This document shows positions 1 through 7,670 of a DNA stretch of 15,467 nt, one piece after another. The DNA comes from Allomuricauda sp. (GTDB lineage: Bacteria; Bacteroidota; Bacteroidia; Flavobacteriales; Flavobacteriaceae). The notes under the pieces were generated by a model, which was not told the origin of the DNA, made no database searches, and saw only the letters and a program-made list of their open reading frames with translations. The DNA lies in assembly GCA_028289745.1 (NCBI GenBank), contig JANQOD010000353.1:1-15467 (forward strand), in the 5' to 3' direction. The translations under genes and the position numbers were made by a program. Within the stretch, counting starts at the first letter, position 1, and each line of letters starts with the position of its first letter.

Positions 1-1
1 C

Positions 2-130
2 ATGAGCATTACGGAGGTCTGTTATGAAAGTGGATTCAACAACTTTTCACATTTCAATAAATCGTTTAAGGCCTTTACCGGTCAAAATCCTTCTGAATAC
101 CGCAATCAATTGAAAGCGGTATTGCAGTGA
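2..130 (+). CDS. AraC-family HTH regulator, C-terminal fragment (5'-truncated by window edge)
   Basis: The reading frame is open from the window edge and closes at TGA 128-130, giving the last 42 residues of a longer protein. It shows the second helix-turn-helix of the AraC/XylS family: ITEVCYESGFNNFSHFNKSF, then FKAFTGQNPSEYR, the usual end of such domains. The protein stops 11 residues after SEYR, so nothing follows the DNA-binding domain. The TGA overlaps the GTG start of the AlkB-like gene (GTGA, 127-130), so the two are probably translationally coupled. Beside an alkB homologue this could be an Ada/AdaA-type methylation sensor, whose sensing domain would lie upstream of the window; an ordinary AraC regulator is equally possible. 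Family confidence is high, specific role unknown. Confidence 0.85.
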   Translation: MSITEVCYESGFNNFSHFNKSFKAFTGQNPSEYRNQLKAVLQ

Positions 131-729
131 TAAAAAATCTTTCAGAAGAGCGTATTAGATTGCCATTGCCCGATGCCGATATTTGGTATTCCCCTAACTT
201 TCTTATGGGCGACCAAGCAGACCATTATTTTAAAACACTCAAGAACACCATTGTCTGGCAACAAGACAATATCACCGTATTTGGCAAAACCTATCCACAA
301 CCAAGACTGACCGCCCTGCATGGAAACAACGGTAAATCTTATTCGTACTCAAATGTGACGATGCGCCCCAGACCATTTACGAAAGAACTGCTTGCCATCA
401 AACAAAAAGTTGAGACAATGGCCAATGTAGCTTTCACCACTTGCCTTTTGAATTTGTACAGGAATGGTAGGGATAGCAACGGTTGGCATGCTGATGATGA
501 AAAGGAATTGGGCAAAAATCCGGTTATCGCTTCGGTCAGTCTAGGAGCGGAACGCTACTTTCACCTACGGTATAAAAAAGATAGATCCCAAAAGCAAAAA
601 CTGCTTTTGCAGCACGGAAGCCTTTTGTTGATGCAAGGTGAGACACAGCATTATTGGCAGCATCAACTGCCCAAGACCGCAAAGAAGATCGGTGATAGGA
701 TAAACTTGACATTTAGGGTCATCAAGTGA
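127..729 (+). CDS. AlkB-like 2-oxoglutarate/Fe(II)-dependent dioxygenase
   Basis: This 200-residue protein matches the AlkB family, closest in form to ALKBH2/ALKBH3 and short bacterial AlkB proteins that oxidatively remove alkyl groups from DNA or RNA bases. Visible features are the N-x-Y motif (N109, Y111), the iron-binding H121-A-D123, the third iron ligand H179 in WQHQLPK, and the oxoglutarate-binding arginines R191 and R197 in RINLTFR. All expected catalytic residues are present. The start is GTG at 127, overlapping the stop of the AraC-type gene by four bases; no ATG lies near the N-terminus and the coupling supports GTG. A strong terminator follows within 12 bases, so this is the last gene of its operon. 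Substrate (DNA or RNA, which lesion) is inferred from the family only. Confidence 0.9.
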   Translation: MIKNLSEERIRLPLPDADIWYSPNFLMGDQADHYFKTLKNTIVWQQDNITVFGKTYPQPRLTALHGNNGKSYSYSNVTMRPRPFTKELLAIKQKVETMANVAFTTCLLNLYRNGRDSNGWHADDEKELGKNPVIASVSLGAERYFHLRYKKDRSQKQKLLLQHGSLLLMQGETQHYWQHQLPKTAKKIGDRINLTFRVIK

Positions 730-740
730 AGTGGGCCAAT

Positions 741-769
741 AAAAAATCGGTTCAAAGAACCGATTTTTT
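741..769. terminator. Rho-independent terminator, bidirectional form
   Basis: A perfect 13-bp inverted repeat (AAAAAATCGGTTC at 741-753, GAACCGATTTTTT at 757-769) encloses a 3-base AAA loop. The T-run on one side and the A-run on the other would allow termination from either direction. It lies 11 bases after the AlkB-like stop codon and ends that operon. Confidence 0.88.
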
Positions 770-1086
770 GATCCCATCTTCAGAAGAAACCTTCGCTGCC
801 TTTAGCACATTGTGGGATACCGTACTAATCTCCTTGCATCCAGCTTCCTACTATTCACTTAACTTCAAATCTTATGCCAAGGTATGATCAATCGACCATT
901 TTCCCATTTTTTGGACGAAAAGCAGTATCAGGTTTATTGATTGTACTCTATATTGATTTGATCATGATATTGAAAAGAGGGGTCAGGGGGCTCATCACCA
1001 CTTGGTTTTGTCGATAATGTATTTCAAAAACAAAAAGGGGGGTGCCAACTTTCTAAACGAACAGGTCAATGGGCCTTCATTGAGTA
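770..1086. other. Intergenic region between AlkB terminator and LamG-like gene
   Basis: About 317 bases with no convincing reading frame, RNA gene or repeat. It lies between the 3' ends of two converging genes. A C-run followed by T's downstream of the minus-strand gene (about 1034-1045) has no matching stem, so I do not call it a terminator. Confidence 0.5.
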
Positions 1087-2415
1087 TCAGTTTTTATTCA
1101 CCCTGTACGTAATGTTCTTATTGGTAATCACAGTTCGGCGGCCTATGGCAAAAGTAAATCTTGCGTTGTCTGAAATGGCAGTGACGCCATTGAACCTGTA
1201 TTGGTCGCTCCCAAGGGAGATAGCCGTTGAAATCGGTACCTCGTCATTGAAAAGGCCATCATTGTCAGTGTCTACAAGTAGTTGGGGGGCATAGGCCGTA
1301 CTAAAGCCGGTGACCCCGACCATGTCTACCCTGATGTCGATAGCACCCAGGTCAACAGAACTACCAGAAGTGTTCGATTCACTGACCCTCCACACCCTAT
1401 CCAACCTGGCATGGGTAGAATTGGTCGGTATGTCTGAAGTATTGTTCAGGAAAAGTGACCCGTCATCGTGTCCCCATATTAAAAATTCGTTATCCCCCAT
1501 ATCTGTAGGCCCTGATACCCTTACAATACCGGTGCCCTGGGCATCGGTATGGAGGTTTGATGCATCAATCCTGCCTATTCCCGCCACGTCATGGTCAAAA
1601 TTGCCATTCACTGCATCATCTTCATCATAGACATCGACATTGATACCTATACCACCATATTTTGAACTGAGATAATTGTCAACGATTATCCGTTGGGCAT
1701 CGTTCAAACGGCCACTGTACAATATAATCTCGAAAAAGTCACCGCTCGCTTCGTCGGCATTGTTGCTGTTCCTGCCAATCCTGTTATAGGGGATGCCTGC
1801 CGCAGCCGAACCCACACCCAGTATCTGCGAGGAACCGTTTACCTGTACAAGTATATTGTTCTGTCCCCCGTTCTTATGGTAAGAGATTATCGAGTTGGTT
1901 CCAAAAGGGGAGGATATCGCGGTAGAATAATCGCCTACCCCATATCGGGTAAAGCCAACACGTCCCGTATTCGACCATTGTTCTACCCGCAATGAATGGG
2001 AGCCGTTGTCGAACAGGGAGTTTGATCGTCCGCTGTTCACAGGGTTCAGTACAAAAAAGGCACTTGCATTTGAAAAAGAGCCTGAAATGGCGCCTACCAT
2101 GAATTGTGCCGTGGAAAGGGACGCATTGAAATTGACGGCACTGAAGGTCCCCGAGGTATTGTACGTGGGCCTGTTCGCCCCAGATTGTGTAAAATTGTTC
2201 AAATGACCGCTATGGTCGGCCCACAAAGATATTTGGGAACCATTTGGGGGGTTGTCGGTCTGGTCACCATCAGCATCAACGTCCGTAGCACTCAACCATA
2301 TCTCCAGACTAGAGCTACCATCATCAGATCCGACACCACCGGGGCCGGTCTGTGACCACCCAATTGTGCCCATCAAGACGGACATCAGGACAAAAAGAAT
2401 CCTTTTAGGCTCCAT
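1087..2415 (-). CDS. Secreted LamG-like surface protein with DUF8202-like C-terminal half
   Basis: This 442-residue protein starts with a Sec signal peptide (about residues 1-22, basic MEPKR, a hydrophobic core, ending WSQ). Residues about 37-255 resemble a LamG/concanavalin-like jellyroll module: they open with LEIWLSATDVDADGD and close with the signature FFEIILYSGRLNDAQ followed by VDNYLSSKY. Residues about 255-430 carry the pattern DVAGIGRIDASNLH, NEFLIWGHDDG and RLDRVWRVSE found in large flavobacterial surface proteins; I place this as DUF8202 from memory. I chose ATG at 2413-2415 rather than the TTG two codons upstream because it gives a normal signal peptide. The protein ends in ITYRVNKN, without a recognisable T9SS type A or B sorting domain, so how it leaves the periplasm is unclear. 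It appears to be a single-gene unit. Function is probably glycan binding or adhesion, by inference only. Confidence 0.75.
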   Translation of the reverse strand: MEPKRILFVLMSVLMGTIGWSQTGPGGVGSDDGSSSLEIWLSATDVDADGDQTDNPPNGSQISLWADHSGHLNNFTQSGANRPTYNTSGTFSAVNFNASLSTAQFMVGAISGSFSNASAFFVLNPVNSGRSNSLFDNGSHSLRVEQWSNTGRVGFTRYGVGDYSTAISSPFGTNSIISYHKNGGQNNILVQVNGSSQILGVGSAAAGIPYNRIGRNSNNADEASGDFFEIILYSGRLNDAQRIIVDNYLSSKYGGIGINVDVYDEDDAVNGNFDHDVAGIGRIDASNLHTDAQGTGIVRVSGPTDMGDNEFLIWGHDDGSLFLNNTSDIPTNSTHARLDRVWRVSESNTSGSSVDLGAIDIRVDMVGVTGFSTAYAPQLLVDTDNDGLFNDEVPISTAISLGSDQYRFNGVTAISDNARFTFAIGRRTVITNKNITYRVNKN

Positions 2416-2421
2416 GTTCAA

Positions 2422-2922
2422 GTTATATCAATGTATATGAACCGGTCAAATAACCGGCCCATCCCATAAACCTACTGAATATAAGGCCCAATGCATAACA
2501 ATTGTTGCATAACATAAAGTTTTTGGTGTCTAAGTGCTTTTGCCCTATGCCAACGATACTACCGCTTTCATTTTGTACCGTTGCTTTTCTACCACAAAAA
2601 ACCGAAAAGACACAAAAGCTCGTCAGTCAATTAGATGGGAATCAAAAAAAGCAAAATGCCAGGGATATGATAAATGTGTCGATTTTTTCTTGCGGTTCGT
2701 ATTCGGTAAATGAAAGTTTATGGAAAAAGATTTTGATTTACCATAGGATACCCATTGACCGGTTTTTGACCTGATTGCATCATTGGCAAGAACTAGATTG
2801 GCTGAAAAACAAAAAGAGCAACAAGAATGCGCATAATGGAAATTTTGCCAAAAATAGCATAGCGGTTTTAAACCAATGTTAAATTCAAACCCAATATTCT
2901 AGAGGAAATCGGATATTGCAGC
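2422..2922. other. Divergent intergenic region between LamG-like gene and PBP gene
   Basis: About 500 bases separate two divergent genes and should hold both promoters. I see no real coding region: the open frame near 2502-2774 has a TTG start and cysteine-rich, family-less content. No exact TAnnTTTG element stands out for either gene. A palindrome at 2491-2510 is listed separately. A short inverted pair CCGGT-N6-ACCGG near 2442-2457 would lie in the 5' leader of the LamG-like mRNA. Confidence 0.5.
2491..2510. repeat. Palindrome centred on AACAATTGTT
   Basis: A perfect 10-bp palindrome AACAATTGTT (2497-2506) is flanked by ATGC on the left (after a 2-base offset) and GCAT on the right. It lies about 75-95 bases upstream of the ATG of the minus-strand LamG-like gene, where an operator could sit. 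There is no T-tract, so it is unlikely to be a terminator. Function unknown. Confidence 0.35.
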
Positions 2923-5157
2923 ATGAATAAGACCAAACGGCGATTTCTAAAAATATTTAGTTGGGCGTTAGGCGTACCCTTGGTATTGGTCATTCTTTTC
3001 ATCAGCCTGGTTTATTTCGGTGCTTGGGGGAAAATTCCGACCAAAAGGGAACTGGCCGATTTTCAGTACCAAAGGGCTTCTAGGGTCTATTCGGCAGATA
3101 GTGTGCTGATCGGCAAATTCTATCACTACGACCGTCAGCCGATTGTCTATGAGCAGTTTCCCGATCACTTGGTCAATGCTTTGGTCGCCATTGAAGATGA
3201 AAGGTTTTATGAGCACAAGGGGGTCGACACCAAGAGCCTCTTGAGGGTCTTCTTCAAAACACTACTGCTGCAAGACGTTGCCGCTGGTGGGGGAAGTACC
3301 CTGACCCAACAACTCGCCAAGAACCTATATCCCCGTAGGGATAGAAAAAAAGCCAACATTGCCGTGAACAAAATCAAGGAAATGATCATGGCCAAACGCC
3401 TCGAAAAGGTGCTTTCAAAAAAGGAAGTCGTCACGCATTACCTCAACACCGTTTCCTTTGGCGGCAATACTTTTGGTGTTGAAAGCGCTTCCCTCAAGTT
3501 CTTTGACAAACCCACCAAACACCTCGCTATTGAAGAGGCAGCCGTTTTGATCGGTATGCTAAAGGCCACACATGGGTACAATCCCAAGCTATTTCCTGAG
3601 AAAAGTCTTGCTCGTAGAAATTTGGTGTTCTCGGCCATGGCCAACAACGATTTTATCTCCAAAGAAGAGAAAGACAGTTTGGCTCTACTACCCCTAAGCC
3701 TAAATTATAGGGACTATGGCCATAATCAGGGCATAGCCCCCTATTTCAGGGAAGCCGTCAGAAAAGAACTGTTGCAATGGTCAAAAAAATTCAATGGCAA
3801 AGAACCGGTCAATATTTATACCTCAGGACTCAAGATCTACACCACCCTTAACCATGAGATGCAGCTATTGGCCGAGAAGACCATGCAAGCACACATGCAA
3901 TCACTTCAACATGCGTTTGAGAAAAGTTATGGAAAGAATGCGCCATGGCTGGTCAATAAAGACCTCATTACAAAGCAAGCTAAAAAGCTGCCCATTTATA
4001 AGCGATTGAAGGATTCTGGTATGACAGAAGGCCAAATCTGGAATTCGCTTTCCCTTAAAAAACCCATGAAACTGCACTTTTGGGAGGGTGAAGAAAAAAC
4101 CACTGCCAGTACGCTCGACAGTATTTGCCACTACATGAAATTCTTGAATGTGGGCTCACTCGGCATCGACCCCAACAATGGCGCCGTCAGAACATGGGTC
4201 GGTGGCATTGACTATGCCCATTTCAAATACGACCATGTCTCACAGAGCAAACGCCAGGTAGGTTCTACCTTTAAACCCATAGTATATACGGCCGCCCTTG
4301 AAAAAGGGTTGGATCCTTGTGGACATATTTCGGCAAGGGAGGTAGAGTATAAGAATTTGGAAGGATGGAGCCCTAGTAATTCCAGTGCCGAAAATGAGAC
4401 CTATCTCAATTATTCCATGAAGGAAGCCCTGAGCAAATCTGTGAATACCATAGCCGTAAAGGTGCTTGAAAAAACTGGGATTGGTACCGTTATCGAACAA
4501 GCACAGAAAATGGGCATCGAAGAAGAACTGCCCCAAAAACCCTCTTTAGCGCTCGGCACCGGTGAAATCAAGATCATTGAATTGGCCGGGGCCTACTCGA
4601 GTTACGTAAACGCCGGTAGACCAGTGGCTCCCATGTTCATTACTTCAATTGCCACGGCCAATGATTCGATCTTGCAATCTTTTTCGCCCGAGGTACATGA
4701 TGAAAGGGCCTTTTCTGAAGAAACCCGCGAAATGATGCTCGAAATGATGAAAGCTACCGTAAATAAGGGCACAGCCTCTAGAATTCGGAATGTTTATGCC
4801 CTAAAAAATGATGTCGCGGGCAAAACCGGTACCACACAATACAACAAAGATGCATGGTTTGTGGCCGTAATGCCCAAAATGGTGCATGTGAGCTGGGTAG
4901 GGCTTGACAACCATGAAATAGGTTTCAAAAGCACCCATCTGGGCCAAGGAGCCAGCGCCGCCCTACCCCTATTCGCATTACTGCTGCAAGAAATGAACAA
5001 AAATGACGACTTCGATACCATCACCAAGGTGCGCTTTACGCCACCCACAGAAACAGTACTCGATAAACTCGACTGTGAACCCATAAAACGCGATGGCTTC
5101 TTAAAACGACTGTTCACCAATCAGAACAAAAAGAAAAAACGCAAATTCAGGAATTAA
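2923..5157 (+). CDS. Bifunctional class A penicillin-binding protein (glycosyltransferase/transpeptidase, PBP1A type)
   Basis: This 744-residue inner-membrane enzyme polymerises lipid II into glycan strands and cross-links the stem peptides. A basic N-terminus and one membrane anchor (about residues 14-33) precede a GT51 domain (about 55-240) with EDERFYEHKGVD (catalytic E91), GGSTLTQQLAKN (123-134) and the second catalytic glutamate E153 in NKIKEMIMAKRLE. The transpeptidase domain (about 410-690) has all three penicillin-binding motifs: S448-T-F-K451, S506-V-N508 and K634-T-G-T637. Both activities should therefore be intact. The C-terminus is a short basic tail rich in lysine. Length and motif order fit PBP1A (mrcA/ponA type); I give no symbol because the PBP1A or PBP1C assignment needs a tree. 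It is transcribed alone, away from the gene at 2415. Confidence 0.95.
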   Translation: MNKTKRRFLKIFSWALGVPLVLVILFISLVYFGAWGKIPTKRELADFQYQRASRVYSADSVLIGKFYHYDRQPIVYEQFPDHLVNALVAIEDERFYEHKGVDTKSLLRVFFKTLLLQDVAAGGGSTLTQQLAKNLYPRRDRKKANIAVNKIKEMIMAKRLEKVLSKKEVVTHYLNTVSFGGNTFGVESASLKFFDKPTKHLAIEEAAVLIGMLKATHGYNPKLFPEKSLARRNLVFSAMANNDFISKEEKDSLALLPLSLNYRDYGHNQGIAPYFREAVRKELLQWSKKFNGKEPVNIYTSGLKIYTTLNHEMQLLAEKTMQAHMQSLQHAFEKSYGKNAPWLVNKDLITKQAKKLPIYKRLKDSGMTEGQIWNSLSLKKPMKLHFWEGEEKTTASTLDSICHYMKFLNVGSLGIDPNNGAVRTWVGGIDYAHFKYDHVSQSKRQVGSTFKPIVYTAALEKGLDPCGHISAREVEYKNLEGWSPSNSSAENETYLNYSMKEALSKSVNTIAVKVLEKTGIGTVIEQAQKMGIEEELPQKPSLALGTGEIKIIELAGAYSSYVNAGRPVAPMFITSIATANDSILQSFSPEVHDERAFSEETREMMLEMMKATVNKGTASRIRNVYALKNDVAGKTGTTQYNKDAWFVAVMPKMVHVSWVGLDNHEIGFKSTHLGQGASAALPLFALLLQEMNKNDDFDTITKVRFTPPTETVLDKLDCEPIKRDGFLKRLFTNQNKKKKRKFRN

Positions 5158-5161
5158 AAGT

Positions 5162-5191
5162 TTGTCCAATTAATTTAATTTAATATATTTA
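5162..5191 (+). promoter_or_regulatory. Probable promoter of the SPFH operon
   Basis: TTG at 5162-5164 and TATATTTA at 5184-5191 are 19 bases apart, matching the Bacteroidota form TTG-N(17-23)-TAnnTTTG at every fixed base but the last. It lies in a very AT-rich stretch just after the PBP stop codon and about 40 bases before the SPFH start. Confidence 0.55.
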
Positions 5192-5212
5192 TGATATCAT
5201 TTTAATATCATA
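5190..5212. promoter_or_regulatory. Inverted repeat at the transcription start of the SPFH operon, candidate operator
   Basis: TATGATAT (5190-5197) and ATATCATA (5205-5212) are exact reverse complements separated by 7 bases. The left arm begins inside the predicted -7 element and the repeat covers the expected transcription start, so a bound protein would block the polymerase. The same operon ends with an Arc/RHH-like DNA-binding protein, the obvious candidate ligand. AT-richness makes chance inverted repeats more likely here, which lowers my confidence. Confidence 0.45.
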
Positions 5213-5229
5213 TTTTAAATACTGCTACA

Positions 5230-6090
5230 ATGACAAACGAAAAAACCATTACCCCGATCAATGGGTATTTGATGCTCTTCATTTGCCTTTTGTTCTTTTT
5301 TGGAGGAATTGCCGCCTTGGTCAACGAACAATCACTGTGGTTCTTATTAGCCGTTTTCTTGGGGCTTTTCCTTTTCTTCGGAATTGTGCTCGTGAATCCG
5401 AATAGCTCAAGGGTACTGCTTCTATTTGGCAAATATGTGGGCACCATCAAAAAGAATGGCCTCTATTGGGTCAATCCGCTTTACACCAAAAAGAAAATAT
5501 CGTTACGGGCCAGCAACTTTGACAGTGAACGCCTAAAGGTAAACGACAAATTGGGCAACCCTGTAATGATCAGTACCATTCTCGTATGGCGGGTCACCGA
5601 TACCTACAAGGCGGCCTTTGACGTCGATGATTATAAAAACTTTGTTCGCGTACAGACAGATGCTGCCGTTCGTAAGCTTGCCAGTATGTACCCTTACGAT
5701 AATTTTGCCGATGAGGGCATTGAAGAAGACATCACCCTGCGCTCTAGCGTGAACGAGGTAAGCGAAGCTTTGGAAAAAGAGATACAAGACCGCCTTGAAA
5801 TGGCCGGCATCGAAGTACTAGAGGCCCGAATAGGCTATCTGGCCTATGCCCAAGAAATCGCCAACGCCATGTTGAAGCGACAACAGGCCACCGCCATTGT
5901 CGCCGCACGGCACAAAATCGTCGAGGGCGCCGTTAGCATGGTCGAAATGGCCCTTGAAGAGTTGAATAAAAAAGAGGTCGTAGAACTTGATGAAGAACGA
6001 AAGTCGGCCATGGTCAGTAACTTGATGGTCGTGCTCTGCTCAGACAAAGATGCCGCACCCATTGTCAACACAGGAACCCTGAACCATTAA
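5230..6090 (+). CDS. SPFH/Band 7 (stomatin-prohibitin-flotillin) domain membrane protein
   Basis: This 286-residue protein begins with two hydrophobic segments (about residues 12-31 and 36-55), then NPNSSRVLLLFGKYVGT, the usual entry to an SPFH domain, which runs to about residue 225. The helical part includes EKEIQDRLEMAGIEVLEARI and AQEIANAMLKRQQATA, typical of SPFH proteins. Family members form oligomeric rings or microdomains in the membrane and often guard membrane proteases or organise lipids; its exact partner is unknown. It is the first gene of a five-gene operon: the next gene starts 11 bases later and the remaining ones overlap. The C-terminal 60 residues are acidic and probably cytoplasmic. 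The ATG at 5230 fits because the hydrophobic segments follow at once and the promoter lies just upstream. Confidence 0.9.
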   Translation: MTNEKTITPINGYLMLFICLLFFFGGIAALVNEQSLWFLLAVFLGLFLFFGIVLVNPNSSRVLLLFGKYVGTIKKNGLYWVNPLYTKKKISLRASNFDSERLKVNDKLGNPVMISTILVWRVTDTYKAAFDVDDYKNFVRVQTDAAVRKLASMYPYDNFADEGIEEDITLRSSVNEVSEALEKEIQDRLEMAGIEVLEARIGYLAYAQEIANAMLKRQQATAIVAARHKIVEGAVSMVEMALEELNKKEVVELDEERKSAMVSNLMVVLCSDKDAAPIVNTGTLNH

Positions 6091-6101
6091 CGATAGACAA
6101 A

Positions 6102-6599
6102 ATGAGGGTTTTTGAAGAAAAACAATGGTTTGACCAATGGTGGCTATGGGCAATGCTCATAATCGTTTCAGGAGTTTTCCTTTTGCAACCGATTAGGAAA
6201 ATATCTCATAATGGGGCCTTTGCCCTCGATTATTTGGATACCGGCTTTTGGATTGGATTCGCTGTTATGTTACCCGTAATTTTACTGTTTAGGTCTTTGG
6301 CATTGTACACAGAAATTGACGAGCATGGCATCCGCTACAGATTTGCCCCTTTTCAAGGCAACCCCAAACAGATATCCTGGCAAGAAATTGAAAAATGCCA
6401 TACTAGAAAATATAGGCCATTATTGGAATATGGAGGATGGGGAATGCGAATGGGATCAAAAGGTGGGGCCTACAACGTAAGGGGAAATTTCGGAATTCAA
6501 ATCAAGTTCAAGAACGGCAATAAATTATTGATAGGCACCCAAAAACCAAAGGAAGCCCAACAAATCATCGACAAATATTTCAACAATGAAAGAATATAA
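6102..6599 (+). CDS. Two-TM membrane protein with small PH-like cytoplasmic domain (possibly DUF6141)
   Basis: This 165-residue protein has two membrane segments (about 12-29 and 48-68) followed by a soluble beta-rich domain (70-165) with ALYTEIDEHGIRYRF, ISWQEIEKC and FGIQIKFKNGNKLLIGTQKP. That order resembles bacterial PH-like proteins, where a two-TM hairpin precedes a PH-type beta-barrel ending in a helix, here EAQQIIDKYF. From memory it fits DUF6141, but I cannot verify this. It starts 11 bases after the SPFH stop and its last 14 bases overlap the DUF4177-like gene. The likely role is a membrane partner of the SPFH protein; this is inferred from operon position only. A glycine-rich patch YGGWGMRMGSKGGAY (110-124) in the soluble domain looks conserved in character. 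Confidence 0.7.
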   Translation: MRVFEEKQWFDQWWLWAMLIIVSGVFLLQPIRKISHNGAFALDYLDTGFWIGFAVMLPVILLFRSLALYTEIDEHGIRYRFAPFQGNPKQISWQEIEKCHTRKYRPLLEYGGWGMRMGSKGGAYNVRGNFGIQIKFKNGNKLLIGTQKPKEAQQIIDKYFNNERI

Positions 6600-6744
6600 A
6601 GTGGCCAGCTGGAAAATAGGGCTGACCAACAATAACGAACGATTGGAAGATACCCTGAACGAATATGCAAAGCAGGGTTGGCGAGCAGTGCACATTTATG
6701 AGAATACCGCCAGCATTGTCTTTGAAAGAGATAAAAATCGATGA
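6586..6744 (+). CDS. Small DUF4177-like protein (52 residues)
   Basis: ATG 6586-6588 opens a 52-codon frame ending at TGA 6742-6744. The product starts MKEYKVASWKIGL and continues LEDTLNEYAKQGWRAVHIYE, ending in SIVFERDK. This is the DUF4177 pattern: an initial strand, a helix with LE..LNEYA, the GW turn, then two strands. It overlaps the previous gene by 14 bases in another frame and the next gene by four bases (ATGA), which strongly supports it as a real gene despite its size. Family function is unknown. Its position between the membrane PH-like protein and the hydrolase suggests a stoichiometric accessory protein. Confidence 0.8.
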   Translation: MKEYKVASWKIGLTNNNERLEDTLNEYAKQGWRAVHIYENTASIVFERDKNR

Positions 6745-7670
6745 AAAAACTGTTGTGCATCTTTTGGTTGACCCTGCTGCCCTGTGCAGGGCAAGAAATC
6801 GTCATCGAAGAGATCGAACTCTATAACAATGACATCTACCTGCCCGGCACATTGAGCTACCCCCGACAAGAAAAAAAGCCACCGCTCGCTATTTTTGTAC
6901 ACGGCTCGGGCAATGTCGATAGAGATGGCAATCAAGGTGAGCTGGCACGGGCCGGTTATATCAAGCAATTGGCCGACAGCCTAAATGCAAAAGGAATCGC
7001 CTTTTATCGATATGACAAGCGTACCGCTACACCTTCCAACCTTGAAAGATCAAAAAATATGTGCATCGGTGATATGGTCGATGACCTTGAAGTGGCCATT
7101 GGGCACTTTAAAGACGATGATCGTTTTGTTTCCTTACACCTCATTGGGCACAGTCAAGGTTCACTGGTGGCCATGATGGCCGTTTCAAATGCCGTGCACG
7201 GTTATGTTTCCCTGGCAGGCTTGGGCACTACGGTCGATAAGGCTTTGGTACGGCAGCTAGGCGCCCAGAACCAAGATGCCGGAAAAATTGCCGAAGATTA
7301 CTTCAATGAGTTGATGGAGACCGATACCATTCGGGAAGTCAATCCGTTTTTAATGGCCATTTTCGCCCCCACCAACCAAAAATATTTGAAAGACTGGGCT
7401 TTGTTGGATCCATCAGAAGAAATCAAGAAATTGGAAATACCCACGCTAATAGCCAATGGTGATGCCGATCTGCAGGTGACCATAGCGGATGCCCAACTGC
7501 TCAAAAAAGCAAAACCAGATGCTAAACTGGTCATCGTGCCCAAAATGAACCATGTGCTCAAAACCGTAGAATCGTGGGGCGAAAACCAACGATCTTACCG
7601 AGAACCCGATTTTCCGTTATCATCAGGGCTGGTCTCGACACTGGCCCAATTTATTCAAGAACATGAGTAA
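6741..7670 (+). CDS. Exported alpha/beta-hydrolase (serine hydrolase/esterase-like)
   Basis: This 309-residue protein has an N-terminal signal peptide (about residues 1-18, KKLLCIFWLTLLPCAGQ), so it is probably periplasmic. The alpha/beta-hydrolase fold is clear: FVHGSG (52-57) as oxyanion turn, the nucleophile elbow G136-H-S138-Q-G140, the acid in NGDADLQV (D243 most likely, or D241) and the base H271 in KMNHVLK. The catalytic triad is therefore complete. Cys15 follows LLP, a poor lipobox, so I do not call it a lipoprotein. It overlaps the DUF4177-like gene by four bases and the Arc-like gene by eight. Substrate is unknown; the family includes esterases, lipases and peptidases. Its place in an SPFH operon hints at a lipid or envelope substrate, by inference only. 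Confidence 0.85.
   Translation: MKKLLCIFWLTLLPCAGQEIVIEEIELYNNDIYLPGTLSYPRQEKKPPLAIFVHGSGNVDRDGNQGELARAGYIKQLADSLNAKGIAFYRYDKRTATPSNLERSKNMCIGDMVDDLEVAIGHFKDDDRFVSLHLIGHSQGSLVAMMAVSNAVHGYVSLAGLGTTVDKALVRQLGAQNQDAGKIAEDYFNELMETDTIREVNPFLMAIFAPTNQKYLKDWALLDPSEEIKKLEIPTLIANGDADLQVTIADAQLLKKAKPDAKLVIVPKMNHVLKTVESWGENQRSYREPDFPLSSGLVSTLAQFIQEHE

Noticed and set aside
1310..2206. Several open frames of 66-106 codons on the plus strand opposite the LamG-like gene
   Set aside because: They are antisense to a coherent secreted protein, lack family features and begin at arbitrary codons.
2416..2421. TTG start two codons upstream in the LamG-like gene
   Set aside because: The ATG at 2415 is sufficient and gives a standard signal peptide.
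2502..2774. Open frame of 90 codons on the plus strand
   Set aside because: It starts at TTG, has no recognisable family or signal peptide, and lies in a divergent intergenic region; most likely chance.
3421..3450. Apparent loss of a catalytic glutamate in the PBP glycosyltransferase domain (Thr171 in VVTHYLN where many have Glu)
   Set aside because: By aligning the E. coli PBP1b motif from memory, the second catalytic glutamate falls in the RKxxE segment, here E153, which is present.
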